In this document: positions 9,701 through 17,611 of the stretch, one piece after another
Position numbering within the stretch: position 1 is the stretch's first letter
Layout of the letters: each line of letters opens with the position of its first letter
NCBI GenBank assembly: GCA_964511425.1
Contig: CAZEFI010000013.1
Span: 1 to 42,075, forward strand
Length of the DNA: 42,075 nucleotides
Reading direction: 5' to 3'
DNA from: Bin55 sp964511425
GTDB taxonomy: Bacteria; Pseudomonadota; Gammaproteobacteria; Pseudomonadales; Azotimanducaceae
Translations under genes and position numbers: made by a program
Notes under the pieces: generated by a model
Told to the model about the DNA's origin: nothing
Database searches by the model: none
The model's input: the letters and a program-made list of their open reading frames with translations, nothing else

Positions 9701-12145
9701 GGTCAGTTGAAATGATCCATGCTCACCGCCGATGAAATCCTCAAGTTTAACCTCCCCATCCTGTGAACCGTCGATCAGGTCAAATAGAAGGGCTAACTCC
9801 GTGTTCAATACGTATGCTGTGCCGGTACCGGATCTATCGGGATCTCCGATACCGATCCCTAGCTCGTGACCGATATAACCTCGAATGTCTCCAATGTTGG
9901 AAACACTAAGATCTCCGTGGTGATGGGTATAAATCCGATAACAGTCTTCATGAGTGGCGACCAGCACATCGAAGACATTCAATTCTTCATGATCTTCGTC
10001 ATCAAACGAAGTGATCGCTCCAGTGGTGATGAGATACAGGCTAGTGTCGTAACTGCCCGATCTTTCCCCAATGACCGCAAAGTCCGCAATACCATCCAAA
10101 TCACGATCATGCATGGTTGCAATGTCATGCAGGACAAAACCATGGTTGTCGCCAACGTACCAACATGCGGAACTCTCTTCACAATGACCCAAACTCAAAG
10201 TTCGATCTGCAACACCGTCTAATCGATCAAACAGGCGTAGCTCCGAGGTATCGAGTTGGATGAGGTAAACGGTGTCTCGAGTGGATACCAAGAGCATGCT
10301 AGGGGTATCCGATTCAGAGTTACTTGGGAGATAGAGTAAGTGCTCGCCTAAATCAACATCGTCTCTAGTCCCCTCTATGACCCAATTATCCTTCATCGCA
10401 ACGAGGTCGGAAAGGGAGCGTTTGAATCTCTCATCACCAGACTCGGTAATGGGTTGTACGACCAAATCTGCTAATGAGAACAGATAAATCTTTCCAACCG
10501 TATCCGTATCTCTGTCTGGAACCGTTGGGGCGGAGACTGCCAGATCGCCAATTCCGTCGCCATTGAGATCGTTCGTCCGAACGACTGCTCGTCCAAAATG
10601 ATCGTTCAGATAATCACTCTCGATACTCAGTAAGCGAAGATACGAAACTTCAGCATCAAATGGATCCGCATCCTCATGATTGGGAATGCCATCATTGTCA
10701 ATATCGGGGTCCTTGTTATCACCTGCCCCGTCGCCATCGGTGTCAGCCCACTCCGATGCATCGTTGGGAAAGAGATCGGCATTGTCGCCGATACCATCAC
10801 CGTCCGAATCTTCCCATTCGTTTGGATTCAGAGGATAAAGGTCTACGATAGCTGCATACCCATCACCATCAATATCTAAGGTCGATGACGGTGTGCTGGT
10901 CGAAGCAACCTGGTACTTGGTGATATTGACCGAGAGAACCGAATCTGCACTCTTTTCGTGGTTCGGCAATTCGTGCGATATACCACACGGGTGCGAATTA
11001 CAGTCTTTATGTGGGTTGGAAAACTTATCAATGTCGATTCCGTTATAGTCTGATCGGTTATAAGACATTACGGTACCGAACTCATCCTGTACTCCGTGCC
11101 CGCGAGACCAATAAAACGTTCCAATAGCACCTTGAACAAAGGAATGTCCTAACCCAAGCAAATGCCCGATTTCGTGAGCTGTGACATTCAATGGGCACCG
11201 GTTCCTATCCAACCAAATGTGTGTGAGAATGGCGCGATCATGTCGGTGTATGAAGCCACGCCCGCGCCACCCACCGATATCTTCAGCTATCCCACACAAG
11301 AACAACGTACGGGGATGAAACACGACGACTAAATCAGCACCATAGTCTTCAACAATTTCGTCCCGAGTTGTGACGGGAAGAAGCAAGTTACTGTCATCGA
11401 GAATTTCCGGTATCTGTTCTTCGTCTAGCAACGCTACGATCCGAAACTGCACTGTCGCCCCACTTCGTTGAAAAAAGAAGTTCGTTACGGCGAAGAGATG
11501 ACTGAAGTACGCATTTAAATCGGAGATTTCCAGATGGTCAACTAGACTTGATTCGTACGCCACGACTACATCAACGGTTGGCGGTGGTGGAAAGTTGAGT
11601 GGATCCAACGGATCCGTCCCTTCCATGTGCTCATTCACATCCGCGACACCATCCTCATCAGAATCTACTAAGAAGTCCATGTGTCCCTTGTTGATGGAAG
11701 TAACCGGTAACTGTGTTTCGCCTTCGAACCAAACGAAATCTAACAACGAGCCCTCCGTCACCACCGGACCTTCGTGTACTAGTAATTCAAAGAAAACTTT
11801 CCCAGCTGGCAGTTGCCCAAATTCCACTTCGTAAGTGTCGCTCAAGATTCGGCCCTTTGCTGAAACACTTCGATTCATGGCCGCGGTGCCAAGAAAAGCT
11901 GATTTTTCATCCGCAAACTCTTCATCTTCAAAGTACCCTGTTACCGCGATGGTGGCGTAGAGATTGTCGGTTGGGAGAGACTCGTGATTGGTAAGACCGA
12001 ATGTGACTCTTGCGGTCTCACCGTCGTCACTTTCCAGAGTACAGGGACAGTCGATGGTGACTCGTGCCCATTCCAATTGAGCGTGAGTGCTCATAGGGAT
12101 CATCACCAATATTGGAAGAATCATTACGCCGAGTTTACGTTTCAT
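6749..12145 (-). CDS. Secreted metzincin-type metalloprotease with TSP3 and FG-GAP-like repeats
   Basis: 1798 residues. A signal peptide (MKRKLGVMILPILVMIPMST, cleavage after HAQ) is followed by a beta domain. The peptidase has HEIGHLLGLGH at 324-334 (HExxHxxGxxH zinc site) and TVMSYN around Met359, a metzincin Met-turn, as in reprolysin-like enzymes. Two arrays of aspartate-rich thrombospondin type 3 calcium-binding repeats follow (about residues 422-497 and 1030-1240). Between and after them are long FG-GAP-like segments (DLNGDGIGDLAVSAP, NEDGVADLLMSNY) of the kind that form beta-propellers. No sorting signal was seen at the C-terminus. It is probably exported and calcium-stabilised, degrading protein or binding surfaces. 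A GGGGA-type ribosome-binding site precedes the ATG. The gene upstream may encode its propeptide-like partner. Confidence 0.92.
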   Translation of the reverse strand: MKRKLGVMILPILVMIPMSTHAQLEWARVTIDCPCTLESDDGETARVTFGLTNHESLPTDNLYATIAVTGYFEDEEFADEKSAFLGTAAMNRSVSAKGRILSDTYEVEFGQLPAGKVFFELLVHEGPVVTEGSLLDFVWFEGETQLPVTSINKGHMDFLVDSDEDGVADVNEHMEGTDPLDPLNFPPPPTVDVVVAYESSLVDHLEISDLNAYFSHLFAVTNFFFQRSGATVQFRIVALLDEEQIPEILDDSNLLLPVTTRDEIVEDYGADLVVVFHPRTLFLCGIAEDIGGWRGRGFIHRHDRAILTHIWLDRNRCPLNVTAHEIGHLLGLGHSFVQGAIGTFYWSRGHGVQDEFGTVMSYNRSDYNGIDIDKFSNPHKDCNSHPCGISHELPNHEKSADSVLSVNITKYQVASTSTPSSTLDIDGDGYAAIVDLYPLNPNEWEDSDGDGIGDNADLFPNDASEWADTDGDGAGDNKDPDIDNDGIPNHEDADPFDAEVSYLRLLSIESDYLNDHFGRAVVRTNDLNGDGIGDLAVSAPTVPDRDTDTVGKIYLFSLADLVVQPITESGDERFKRSLSDLVAMKDNWVIEGTRDDVDLGEHLLYLPSNSESDTPSMLLVSTRDTVYLIQLDTSELRLFDRLDGVADRTLSLGHCEESSACWYVGDNHGFVLHDIATMHDRDLDGIADFAVIGERSGSYDTSLYLITTGAITSFDDEDHEELNVFDVLVATHEDCYRIYTHHHGDLSVSNIGDIRGYIGHELGIGIGDPDRSGTGTAYVLNTELALLFDLIDGSQDGEVKLEDFIGGEHGSFQLTHTDDNVLALNMDQIADLDGDDRPETIIWGESPPHPVVSIQGLLNLDELDGELDGLITSEFESITVDGIWYLDSFLPETGHSQTVTQSMTTSHDNTLLGESGGDVVSAHFDNLDELDNPNTDHRNRRVNLISRLTLPQVYYLKNLRDLRPSKPVSGMTALDDLDADGITDYMYTTTTQDAEYSYQSALQVIFSSSLVALDRADGVEDGVVALHNNLDDSDDDGIINMYDLDDDNDGAPDVSDAYPLDATAIYDVDGDHVADVIDLFPDNSFTSSDLDFDGIADRYDSDIDGDGIRNDDDDYPFDTDNDGTPNIFDDDDDGDGIADADDDFPVDATKQYDSDGDGYADNVDAFPNDPTDWVDFDGDGIGNNSDSDDDNDGVSDRNDPFPFNPSEWADSDGDGVGNNADQFPYDYFEWADADGDGIGDNLKGASISSYRIVSDWGPLNYFPVSPSSHTLFELTEDSRPRIVLQNASPHDDRGPTHIVSVRDLAILDVQDTFVDHTVNVSRVARSNNGWELRGSYTPSGSAHQSRGAILDVNEDGVADLLMSNYAEDSGNGMITIVNGATMEAADAFDGKVDGKINYVQCVRDNLCTNIRSSHQSYFGYSFTTLKGLYDSSSWGAIGVSNFFGSVWQDTDQGSPPIAVLISTAAIADQTSGSVDADFDLERVLKHKDVLQIYSEFPEFDATAFGTQLAQLADYDGDGAEDLLLYFPSNSSVYVLASQDILAADAKDNNIDGRVSVASIVSGENSYRISNFRPITPNARTSIPSLETDDSQFISLQSNIDRSTVLLNVSDLATFDQADGNTDGIITDVNVVGTNSWQIDGLTETLLCTNSTDSESTYAIGISGSRFTPRFFLFNLGTLEKISETTANERIVNLPDAAASGDYDIWTIRFGFQTNVLRREIDVACAGDLDADEMEDVVWSYRRTSYGTIDFTSGIPRIDPKLRSSTIVMMSSDLDTLDGLDRRIDQNLALSRLWRSDNP
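8425..9065 (-). repeat. Long thrombospondin type 3 calcium-binding repeat array
   Basis: Within the metalloprotease gene. The encoded protein repeats units such as DSDGDGYADNVDAFPNDPTD, each with D-x-D-x-D-G-x-x-D spacing for calcium. The DNA is correspondingly repetitive (multiple CCGTCGCCATC-like segments on the plus strand), a place where length variation or assembly error could occur. Confidence 0.88.
10655..10880 (-). repeat. Short thrombospondin type 3 repeat array
   Basis: Second, more N-terminal array within the same protease gene, about 75 codons directly after the peptidase domain. Units include DSDGDGIGDNADLFPNDASE and DTDGDGAGDN. It probably acts as a calcium-rigidified spacer between the catalytic domain and the first propeller-like segment. 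Confidence 0.85.
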
Positions 12146-12216
12146 AAATGTCCCCAGTAGCTGAGTGAACGTTTTGTGTCCAGATTGATATTTGAGAAGT
12201 GTGATCGTGACTTTCC

Positions 12217-12888
12217 TTAATCGGAGCGTTTAGGTACGTACTTAGTGTTAGAATGGCGATCGCGCAACGTGCCGAGTACATCCTTTTTCGATGTGTCAAT
12301 ATTGGCTTGAAGCACTTGAGTCGGAACGAGCCAGCCGCCGTCGGAGGTGGCTGTCATCTCGTAATTCCCCTTTTTAGTGGATACATAAGCGAGAATTTGG
12401 TTGTCGCTCACGGTCAGAATCAGTTGTGAAAATTCCTCCTCGTCGTGGTCGGGCTCGACCCAAACACGCTGATTACCAAAATCGTCTATTTCCAAACGAT
12501 GAACTACTGCTCGGTGGAGAGTTTGCGTTTGTGGAATTTTCACGACAACCTTTGAACCAATGAGCCACTTGTCAAATTCATCGTAAAGACTTACGTATGC
12601 GGCTTCCGCAGGTACCTCTTCGGGACGTTCTATTGTGTTTGGTTCGGGTTCAAACCAGGCGTAGTAGGTTTTCCGAGTGGGAGTGGTCGCATCGACACTC
12701 GACGTGTTTTGTGGATCGACTTTTGTGTCTTGAGAATGCGCTAGCTGTGACTGGGTTGAGTCGAGACTCTTCGGCGACCGGATCATTTCGATCACAACAA
12801 AGCTAAAGACGAGTACTAACGTGAATGAGACGCCAAGTAAAACTCGCACTCTTAGAACGGGAGAGCGATTCCTTTTTGAAGTATTCAA
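12217..12888 (-). CDS. Membrane-anchored propeptide-like protein upstream of the metalloprotease
   Basis: 223 residues with one N-terminal membrane segment (VLLGVSFTLVLVFSFVVIEM, about 18-37), then a low-complexity Ser/Thr/Gln linker and a beta-rich domain (about 85-205). The domain has GSKVVVKIPQ, LHRAVVHRLEIDDFGNQRVW, LILTVSDNQILAYVSTKKG and the ending GGWLVP. As far as I recall, this pattern occurs as the propeptide-like N-terminal domain of reprolysin-like bacterial metalloproteases, fused there to the peptidase. Here it is a separate gene, 71 bases upstream of a metzincin that lacks it. It probably inhibits or chaperones that protease. The TTG start is supported by a strong GGGGAGGT ribosome-binding site and by the need to include the membrane segment. 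Confidence 0.82.
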   Translation of the reverse strand: MNTSKRNRSPVLRVRVLLGVSFTLVLVFSFVVIEMIRSPKSLDSTQSQLAHSQDTKVDPQNTSSVDATTPTRKTYYAWFEPEPNTIERPEEVPAEAAYVSLYDEFDKWLIGSKVVVKIPQTQTLHRAVVHRLEIDDFGNQRVWVEPDHDEEEFSQLILTVSDNQILAYVSTKKGNYEMTATSDGGWLVPTQVLQANIDTSKKDVLGTLRDRHSNTKYVPKRSD

Positions 12889-13225
12889 AAGTGTATTACC
12901 TCCCCTTATGGCCTACGGTAAGGCACATTTCAAGATCTCAATATACTGTCTGAACGCCCCATCGACGGATCGTTACTGACAGTGGCCTGCCGAATGCTTG
13001 AGAAGCCTTATGTTTCGGCAAAAAGCTTGCGTTAAAAATTATGATAGCACAAAAATCAAAAAGCTTTCAAAGTCAAAACACTGTTTTCTTTTCTGTTCGT
13101 AACAGTGCAACTCGATATCAGAAGGCAAATTTGAAGAATGTCGCCCGATCAACTCATTCGATGACGCGCACTCATATCAGGTACGATTTGTAATGTTTCG
13201 TCTCAATCCAACACAGTTAAAAGCC
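12889..13225. other. Intergenic region, nothing recognised
   Basis: About 340 bases upstream of the propeptide-like gene and downstream of the ligase gene. It must hold the promoter of the protease pair, close to 12,930-13,060, which is AT-rich, but I could not place convincing -35/-10 boxes. No gene or repeat was seen. Confidence 0.4.
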
Positions 13226-14377
13226 TTACAGACCTTCATTTGTCGCCAATATCGCTGAATCAACAACATTGCGTAAGGCTTCAACAGAGGACTTACCGTT
13301 AAGCATCTCCAATCTGTAGAGATCGAGTTGTCGATCTGCACTGGTCCCATTTTTAACGATTTCTCGAGCGTGGTGTATATCGCCTACACAATCTAACGCT
13401 TCAGCATCTTCAGTCAGTTCCTGTAATAACTGTGCTAAAACATCGTCTATGTCTGTACGGCTTTGATTATTCGGATCAGCTAGAAACGCAAAAATTCCGT
13501 AGCGTTGCGCCTGAAAGCGGTTTTCAGAAATGATCTCCGTGAGGATGTCGTCCCGCACAAAAAGTCCAGTTGACTGGGTCCGCATGAATTTTCTTATCAA
13601 GCATGCATAGAGTGCAACGATCGCCATCGCATCATCAATTCGAGTGCAAACATCACACACTCTTAGCTCAATCGTTGGGTACGCATTAGAAGGTCTAATG
13701 TCCCACCAAATTTCTCCCGAGTCCGATATAAAGCCCCACTTTTGATAGTCCCGCTCAAGCGACTTGAACTCTTCGTAGCTTGACAGTGCTTTTGGAACTC
13801 CCGTGCGCGGAATTGCGCTCATGAAATTCAGCCGAGAACTCTTATACCCAGTCTCCCTACCTTCCCGAAACGGTGATGAAGTGGACAGTCCCAAGAATAG
13901 TGGCAGATAGTGCCGCAGAACATTCATGGTTTGAACTCTCAGATCTGGATTCCCAAATCCAGCATGAATGTGCATCCCTCCAACCAAAAACCGTCGGGCC
14001 AATTCTTGATACCCCATTGCTGCAGATTCATATCGTTTTCTCGGTGTTGGTTTTTGATCTTGCCAAGCAGCAAATGGATGGGTCGATACTGCGACAATTT
14101 CGGCGTCATATTTTCTTGCGATTGCTGAAATTATCCCACGAGTTTCGTAAAGCGATTGTCGAACTTCAGCCACTGACTCGCACACACGCGTGTTGCTTTC
14201 AATTTGTGAACGGAGTAATTCTCGCACAACCTTGTGCGGTACCGAATTTTTCTCACACTCTTCAAAGATTCTCACATCTGGATCTGAGATCACGTCTTTA
14301 GTCTCTGGATCGACGAGGAAAATCTCTTCCTCGACGCCGAGTGTGATGTTTAAATCGCTGTTTTTAAGTGCACTCAT
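13226..14377 (-). CDS. ybdK: YbdK-type carboxylate-amine ligase (GCS2 family)
   Basis: 383 residues, full family length. It starts with the hallmark GVEEEIFLVDPETKDVI (ATP/glutamate-binding), and continues with FLVGGMHIHAGFGNPDLR, STSSPFREGRETGYKSSR, EIWWDIRPSNAYPTIELRV and CDVCTRIDD, all typical of the YbdK branch of glutamate-cysteine ligase 2. The family joins a carboxylate to an amine using ATP, with weak glutamate-cysteine ligase activity reported for E. coli YbdK. The physiological product here is not known. It is cytosolic and has no obvious operon partner. No clear ribosome-binding site precedes the ATG. Confidence 0.94.
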   Translation of the reverse strand: MSALKNSDLNITLGVEEEIFLVDPETKDVISDPDVRIFEECEKNSVPHKVVRELLRSQIESNTRVCESVAEVRQSLYETRGIISAIARKYDAEIVAVSTHPFAAWQDQKPTPRKRYESAAMGYQELARRFLVGGMHIHAGFGNPDLRVQTMNVLRHYLPLFLGLSTSSPFREGRETGYKSSRLNFMSAIPRTGVPKALSSYEEFKSLERDYQKWGFISDSGEIWWDIRPSNAYPTIELRVCDVCTRIDDAMAIVALYACLIRKFMRTQSTGLFVRDDILTEIISENRFQAQRYGIFAFLADPNNQSRTDIDDVLAQLLQELTEDAEALDCVGDIHHAREIVKNGTSADRQLDLYRLEMLNGKSSVEALRNVVDSAILATNEGL

Positions 14378-15097
14378 CTATTATTTGCTTATTTTGTGGC
14401 AGAGAGGTGCACAAATGCTTTCTTGTGGATTGGCGATGTCAATGTTAGCTCGTAACATCGGTGTTCGAGTATCGAACTGATCCACAGTAAGAAGACTCAA
14501 TCCAGTCAATAATTTCGATCCTAGATAAAAGATTCTTTACGCGAGGCAGTTCACTGCTCCTACTGAGCACGAATATTCTGGGGCTGTGGTGTCGAACAGT
14601 AAGCTATCACAGAAGAACGGAATCATTCGAACTGCACTCGCTATTTGTCCGCTGATCGTGCTAATTTACGTGAGACGATTGATCGCCAACTAGAACATTT
14701 AACGCGACGATCGCAAAAATGCTAAAGTCGTTATTGTTTGCGCAATTTCTTGAAGTAGGATGTCCTGTCTACTCTCCGTTCGAATTTGCTTAATTGGTAT
14801 CGTAAATATATACCCTCGTTGCGAGGGGTAGTGCTGACCGTTCGTTCAACTCCAAGGGTTGCTAGCGTCTCCAACCAATGAGAATTGCGACACAGACAAT
14901 AATCAAAACTACTATAGCCACTTCCATTAGATTACCCCAAGAGATTTTCCTATATTTGTGTTGGATCTTTATCTGACATAAACCAATCAGCCTAGCGATG
15001 ACAAACCCAATTAAATAGGGAACTTTTGGACACCGAACCAACTATTTCGAAACCGTGCCGTGCGAAATCCACCACAAAAAATCCTTTCTCGGAGAAA
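14378..15097. other. Long intergenic region with a possible small-peptide gene
   Basis: About 720 bases. Its only candidate gene is the 21-residue membrane peptide at 14862-14927. A short inverted repeat, TACCCTCG-TTG-CGAGGGGTA at 14811-14830, lies just downstream of that peptide and could be its weak terminator or an RNA hairpin, but has no T-run. The remaining sequence shows nothing recognisable. Confidence 0.4.
14862..14927 (-). CDS. Possible 21-residue single-span membrane peptide
   Basis: The frame encodes MEVAIVVLIIVCVAILIGW followed by RR and a stop. This is one almost ideal transmembrane helix with a basic end. TTGGGG about ten bases upstream of the ATG can serve as a ribosome-binding site. 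Such short membrane peptides are known as accessory subunits or regulators in bacteria, but they also arise by chance. I do not recognise a family. Confidence 0.35.
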   Translation of the reverse strand: MEVAIVVLIIVCVAILIGWRR

Positions 15098-16072
15098 TCA
15101 CTCATCTACAAGGAGTTTACCCTTCAAAAACACAGCAGGAGATTCAATTCCTAATGGTGTGATTTCAACAGTGAGTTCGCCGTCATTGTTCGTACATTCC
15201 CAATTTAGTATGAAATTACTCAAATCGACATACCTAAACGATGTCTTAAACGTGCACTTATTACCCACAACTGCTACTTCAGTCCCATTGATTGTTACTT
15301 CTAGTCCCGTTGATTGATCTTCGAACGATATTTTTGCCGAGTGGTCACCATCACTTTCTCTCGTTAGTTCAAGTATGGCATTGCCTTCTACGCCCTCGAT
15401 AGGTGGGGACATTTCGAAAGTACCTTCGATGGAGGTGCCTGCTTGTTGTAGGTCAGTTTCATCAAGGAGCGAACCCTGGATCGTTATAGTAGGAAACGAT
15501 TCAATCAGTAGTTCTGTAAATTTAACAGAGAGTTCATCATCATTGATCGTACATTTCCAAGTTAGTTCGAAATCCCCCACTTCCTCATAAGACTCCATTA
15601 TCTTAAATGTGAACTCGTTACCTGAAACTACCACATCGTTCGTACTGGTTGATTGATCATCATAGGACACAGTCGCGGAGTAATGACCGTCTCCGTCTTT
15701 CGTGAGTTCGACTAAGGTAATGTTGTCTTCACTTGACTCTGAATGACGAATTTCGTAAGTACCTTCGATATTGGCGTCTTGTTGTTCGATTTTGGTGTCT
15801 TCTTGTTGTAGATCAACTTCAGCACCGTCAATATATTTGTTCGTGTATTCAAGCAATTCATCCAACGACACCGCACCATCAGCGTCAGTGTCAGCAGACT
15901 TGAGCTCACTAGCAGAAATGCTACCGTCTTTGTCAGCGTCGAGCACCTCCCACATGATTGCGAGGGAATCTTCATAATCATTCATGACCTTAGCTGGGAA
16001 TACCTTGCCATGCAGGTTGTGAACAACGAGAATCACAACGGTGATTACTAGTATTTGCTGAAATTGTTTCAT
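15098..16072 (-). CDS. Exported EF-hand protein with two internal beta repeats (paralogue A)
   Basis: 324 residues from the ATG at 16072. That start is chosen because the paralogue at 27474-28418 aligns from the same Met; an upstream in-frame start would add 20 unconserved residues. A hydrophobic signal segment (QQILVITVVILVVHNLHG) is followed by two EF-hand loops, DADKDGSISASE and DTDADGAVSLDE. Two repeats of about 100 residues then follow, each with I-x-G-T-x-E, LELT, DDQS or EDQS, a conserved GN-x-x-TFK and W-x-CT-x-NDxEL. It is probably a periplasmic or surface calcium-binding protein. It contains only isolated cysteines. The repeat domain is not known to me. Confidence 0.88.
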   Translation of the reverse strand: MKQFQQILVITVVILVVHNLHGKVFPAKVMNDYEDSLAIMWEVLDADKDGSISASELKSADTDADGAVSLDELLEYTNKYIDGAEVDLQQEDTKIEQQDANIEGTYEIRHSESSEDNITLVELTKDGDGHYSATVSYDDQSTSTNDVVVSGNEFTFKIMESYEEVGDFELTWKCTINDDELSVKFTELLIESFPTITIQGSLLDETDLQQAGTSIEGTFEMSPPIEGVEGNAILELTRESDGDHSAKISFEDQSTGLEVTINGTEVAVVGNKCTFKTSFRYVDLSNFILNWECTNNDGELTVEITPLGIESPAVFLKGKLLVDE

Positions 16073-16242
16073 GAGATTCTTACCTGTCTGTCTTTGAATA
16101 AATTGTAGGGATTCAAACGGTTGATTACGCAATATGACAGAGCGTTAAGGTTTGACGGTTCATTGAAGTACCTAACGTTACCGCTCCGAGCGGTTGAACG
16201 TGGTCTGGGGGAGACTTGTGATTCGGGAAACCCTTGACTTTA

Positions 16243-16650
16243 CAAGCTCAGATCGCCCGAACCCGAGCAGTCGATCGCCTGCGCTTAGGCACTCACCCTG
16301 TATCTAGAAGGGATAAGATGGTACTGTGAAACGCATCAACGGGTACGTCGAAGTGCTGATTGCGTGAATTCGCGGTCGTCCAGATTGAGATCGAACAGGT
16401 AGTCGTTCCAACGAAGCACTGTGCTGGCGTTTGTTAAGCGATTCACCATCGTCTGCTCCCCTGCCCGCCAGAACTGTTCGTTGTATCGCTGATAGTCGGC
16501 GAATGTAAGCGTCTTCAGATGCACATCTCTGCGGTCGAACAACTCCATTTTCCATGTTCTGAATTCGACCGTATCCTGCCAAACGATTTTGCGGCTGTAT
16601 CCGGATTTTTCATCCACGGGAAATTGTTCGGTTCCCGAGCATGTGTCCAC
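16243..16650. repeat. Partial duplication of the LolA-like gene 3' end, copy 1
   Basis: This stretch is nearly identical to 17524-17921, about 1.28 kb away in direct orientation. It includes the last third of the LolA-like gene and roughly 85 bases beyond its stop. Copy 1 carries a six-base insertion near 16261 and scattered substitutions. The left edge is near CAAGCTCAGATCGCCCGA and the right edge near the GTTCGGTT-CCCGAGCA segment, after which the copies diverge completely. Confidence 0.9.
16336..16648 (-). pseudogene. 3' fragment of the LolA-like gene
   Basis: Encodes about 100 C-terminal residues of the intact protein at 17612-18439, from EQFPVDEKSGYSRKIV to FTQSALRR, with only a few substitutions (for example RYNEQF for QYDEQF). 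The frame extends a little upstream into unrelated sequence (to 16713) and lacks the signal peptide and N-terminal half, so no functional lipid carrier is expected. It arose from the partial duplication described separately. Confidence 0.88.
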
Positions 16651-16853
16651 GTTTTGGAAGAGATTAGCCGTCGAATACACAGAGCAAAACGTCCAACACT
16701 GCTTTCTACCCATCCAAAACCAATGTGAACAGCCACTTAGTACAATGCCGTGAAGAACAAGAACCCCGCTAGTTAGTTTTGCGTTTGATAGTCAGCGGCT
16801 TGTTGTCGCTCCGTCGTGAATTCTTCAGGAAGTGATTAACGGTTACTCTCTAG

Positions 16854-17120
16854 TTATTCTTGAACAGAACTCTCAGAATCTGAAGATATTGAGAAACTTT
16901 TTGCTATCCGGCCAAGAATCAAACCGAATATAGTCGCAATCAACAACGCAAGTCCTCCGTCAAAAACGATAAGCACCCACCATGGGTTCTTTGTGGCCAT
17001 TAAGTAATTTCCCAAAGGCCAAACTGTCAAGAACATCACCAGCCCCATCACGGCCAAGAGCCCAAACGTAATTCCAAGAAATGCGAAGACTTTTTTGTAT
17101 TTCTCTAAGTTGTCTTTCAT
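16854..17120 (-). CDS. Small two-span membrane protein
   Basis: 88 residues with two clear membrane helices (FLGITFGLLAVMGLVMFLTV and WWVLIVFDGGLALLIATIFG), a basic segment after the second (GRIAKS) and a Ser/Glu-rich C-terminal tail. I chose the ATG at 17120; a TTG four codons earlier is also possible and neither has a good ribosome-binding site. No family was recognised. It stands alone between the two copies of the duplicated LolA-like segment. Confidence 0.62.
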   Translation of the reverse strand: MKDNLEKYKKVFAFLGITFGLLAVMGLVMFLTVWPLGNYLMATKNPWWVLIVFDGGLALLIATIFGLILGRIAKSFSISSDSESSVQE

Positions 17121-17611
17121 TAAACACACCAACCACGATCAGCATTACAACTAATCCCTACAGTATATCAAAGATCAACGAAAATTTCTGATCTCATTCC
17201 AAGTGTTCGTTCTATCTCTTATAGATCTAGGTCAAAGGCTCAATTGGTGGATCGTTACCGCATTAACTCGGCTAAGAGGGACTAGAACTCTGCCGCGACG
17301 TGACATTGAGCGCGGTCGCCGATACATCTTGCTTAAAGAATCGAGTCGCGGAGATTTCTACAGACGATTTGCTTTCGGTTCCGGTCGGGAACATTACTCC
17401 TTAGGACACCATCGGATCACTCTCTTCCTCCTGCAAGCGGCAAGAGTCTCGTTCGAGGACTACGCAACGGGTGGATTAACGTCGACCCGGAAAGACTGGT
17501 GCTTTGAAAACCCGCTGTGCTGGCAAGCTCAGATCGCCCGAGCAGTCGATCACCTGCGCTTAGGCACCCGCGACTATATCTAGAAAGGCTACGATGCTAC
17601 TGTGAAACGCA
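17121..17611. other. Intergenic region downstream of the LolA-like gene
   Basis: About 490 bases. A plus-strand open frame (17203-17583, 126 codons) runs through it, but its product has no recognisable motif, its end lies in the duplicated segment and it overlaps nothing conserved. I regard it as chance. RND/LolA-like operons often continue with an outer-membrane protein gene (DUF1302-like porin); no such gene is intact here. Confidence 0.4.

Noticed and set aside
17203..17583. 126-codon plus-strand frame
   Set aside because: No recognisable motif, no ribosome-binding site, and the end lies in a segment that is duplicated antisense to the LolA-like gene.
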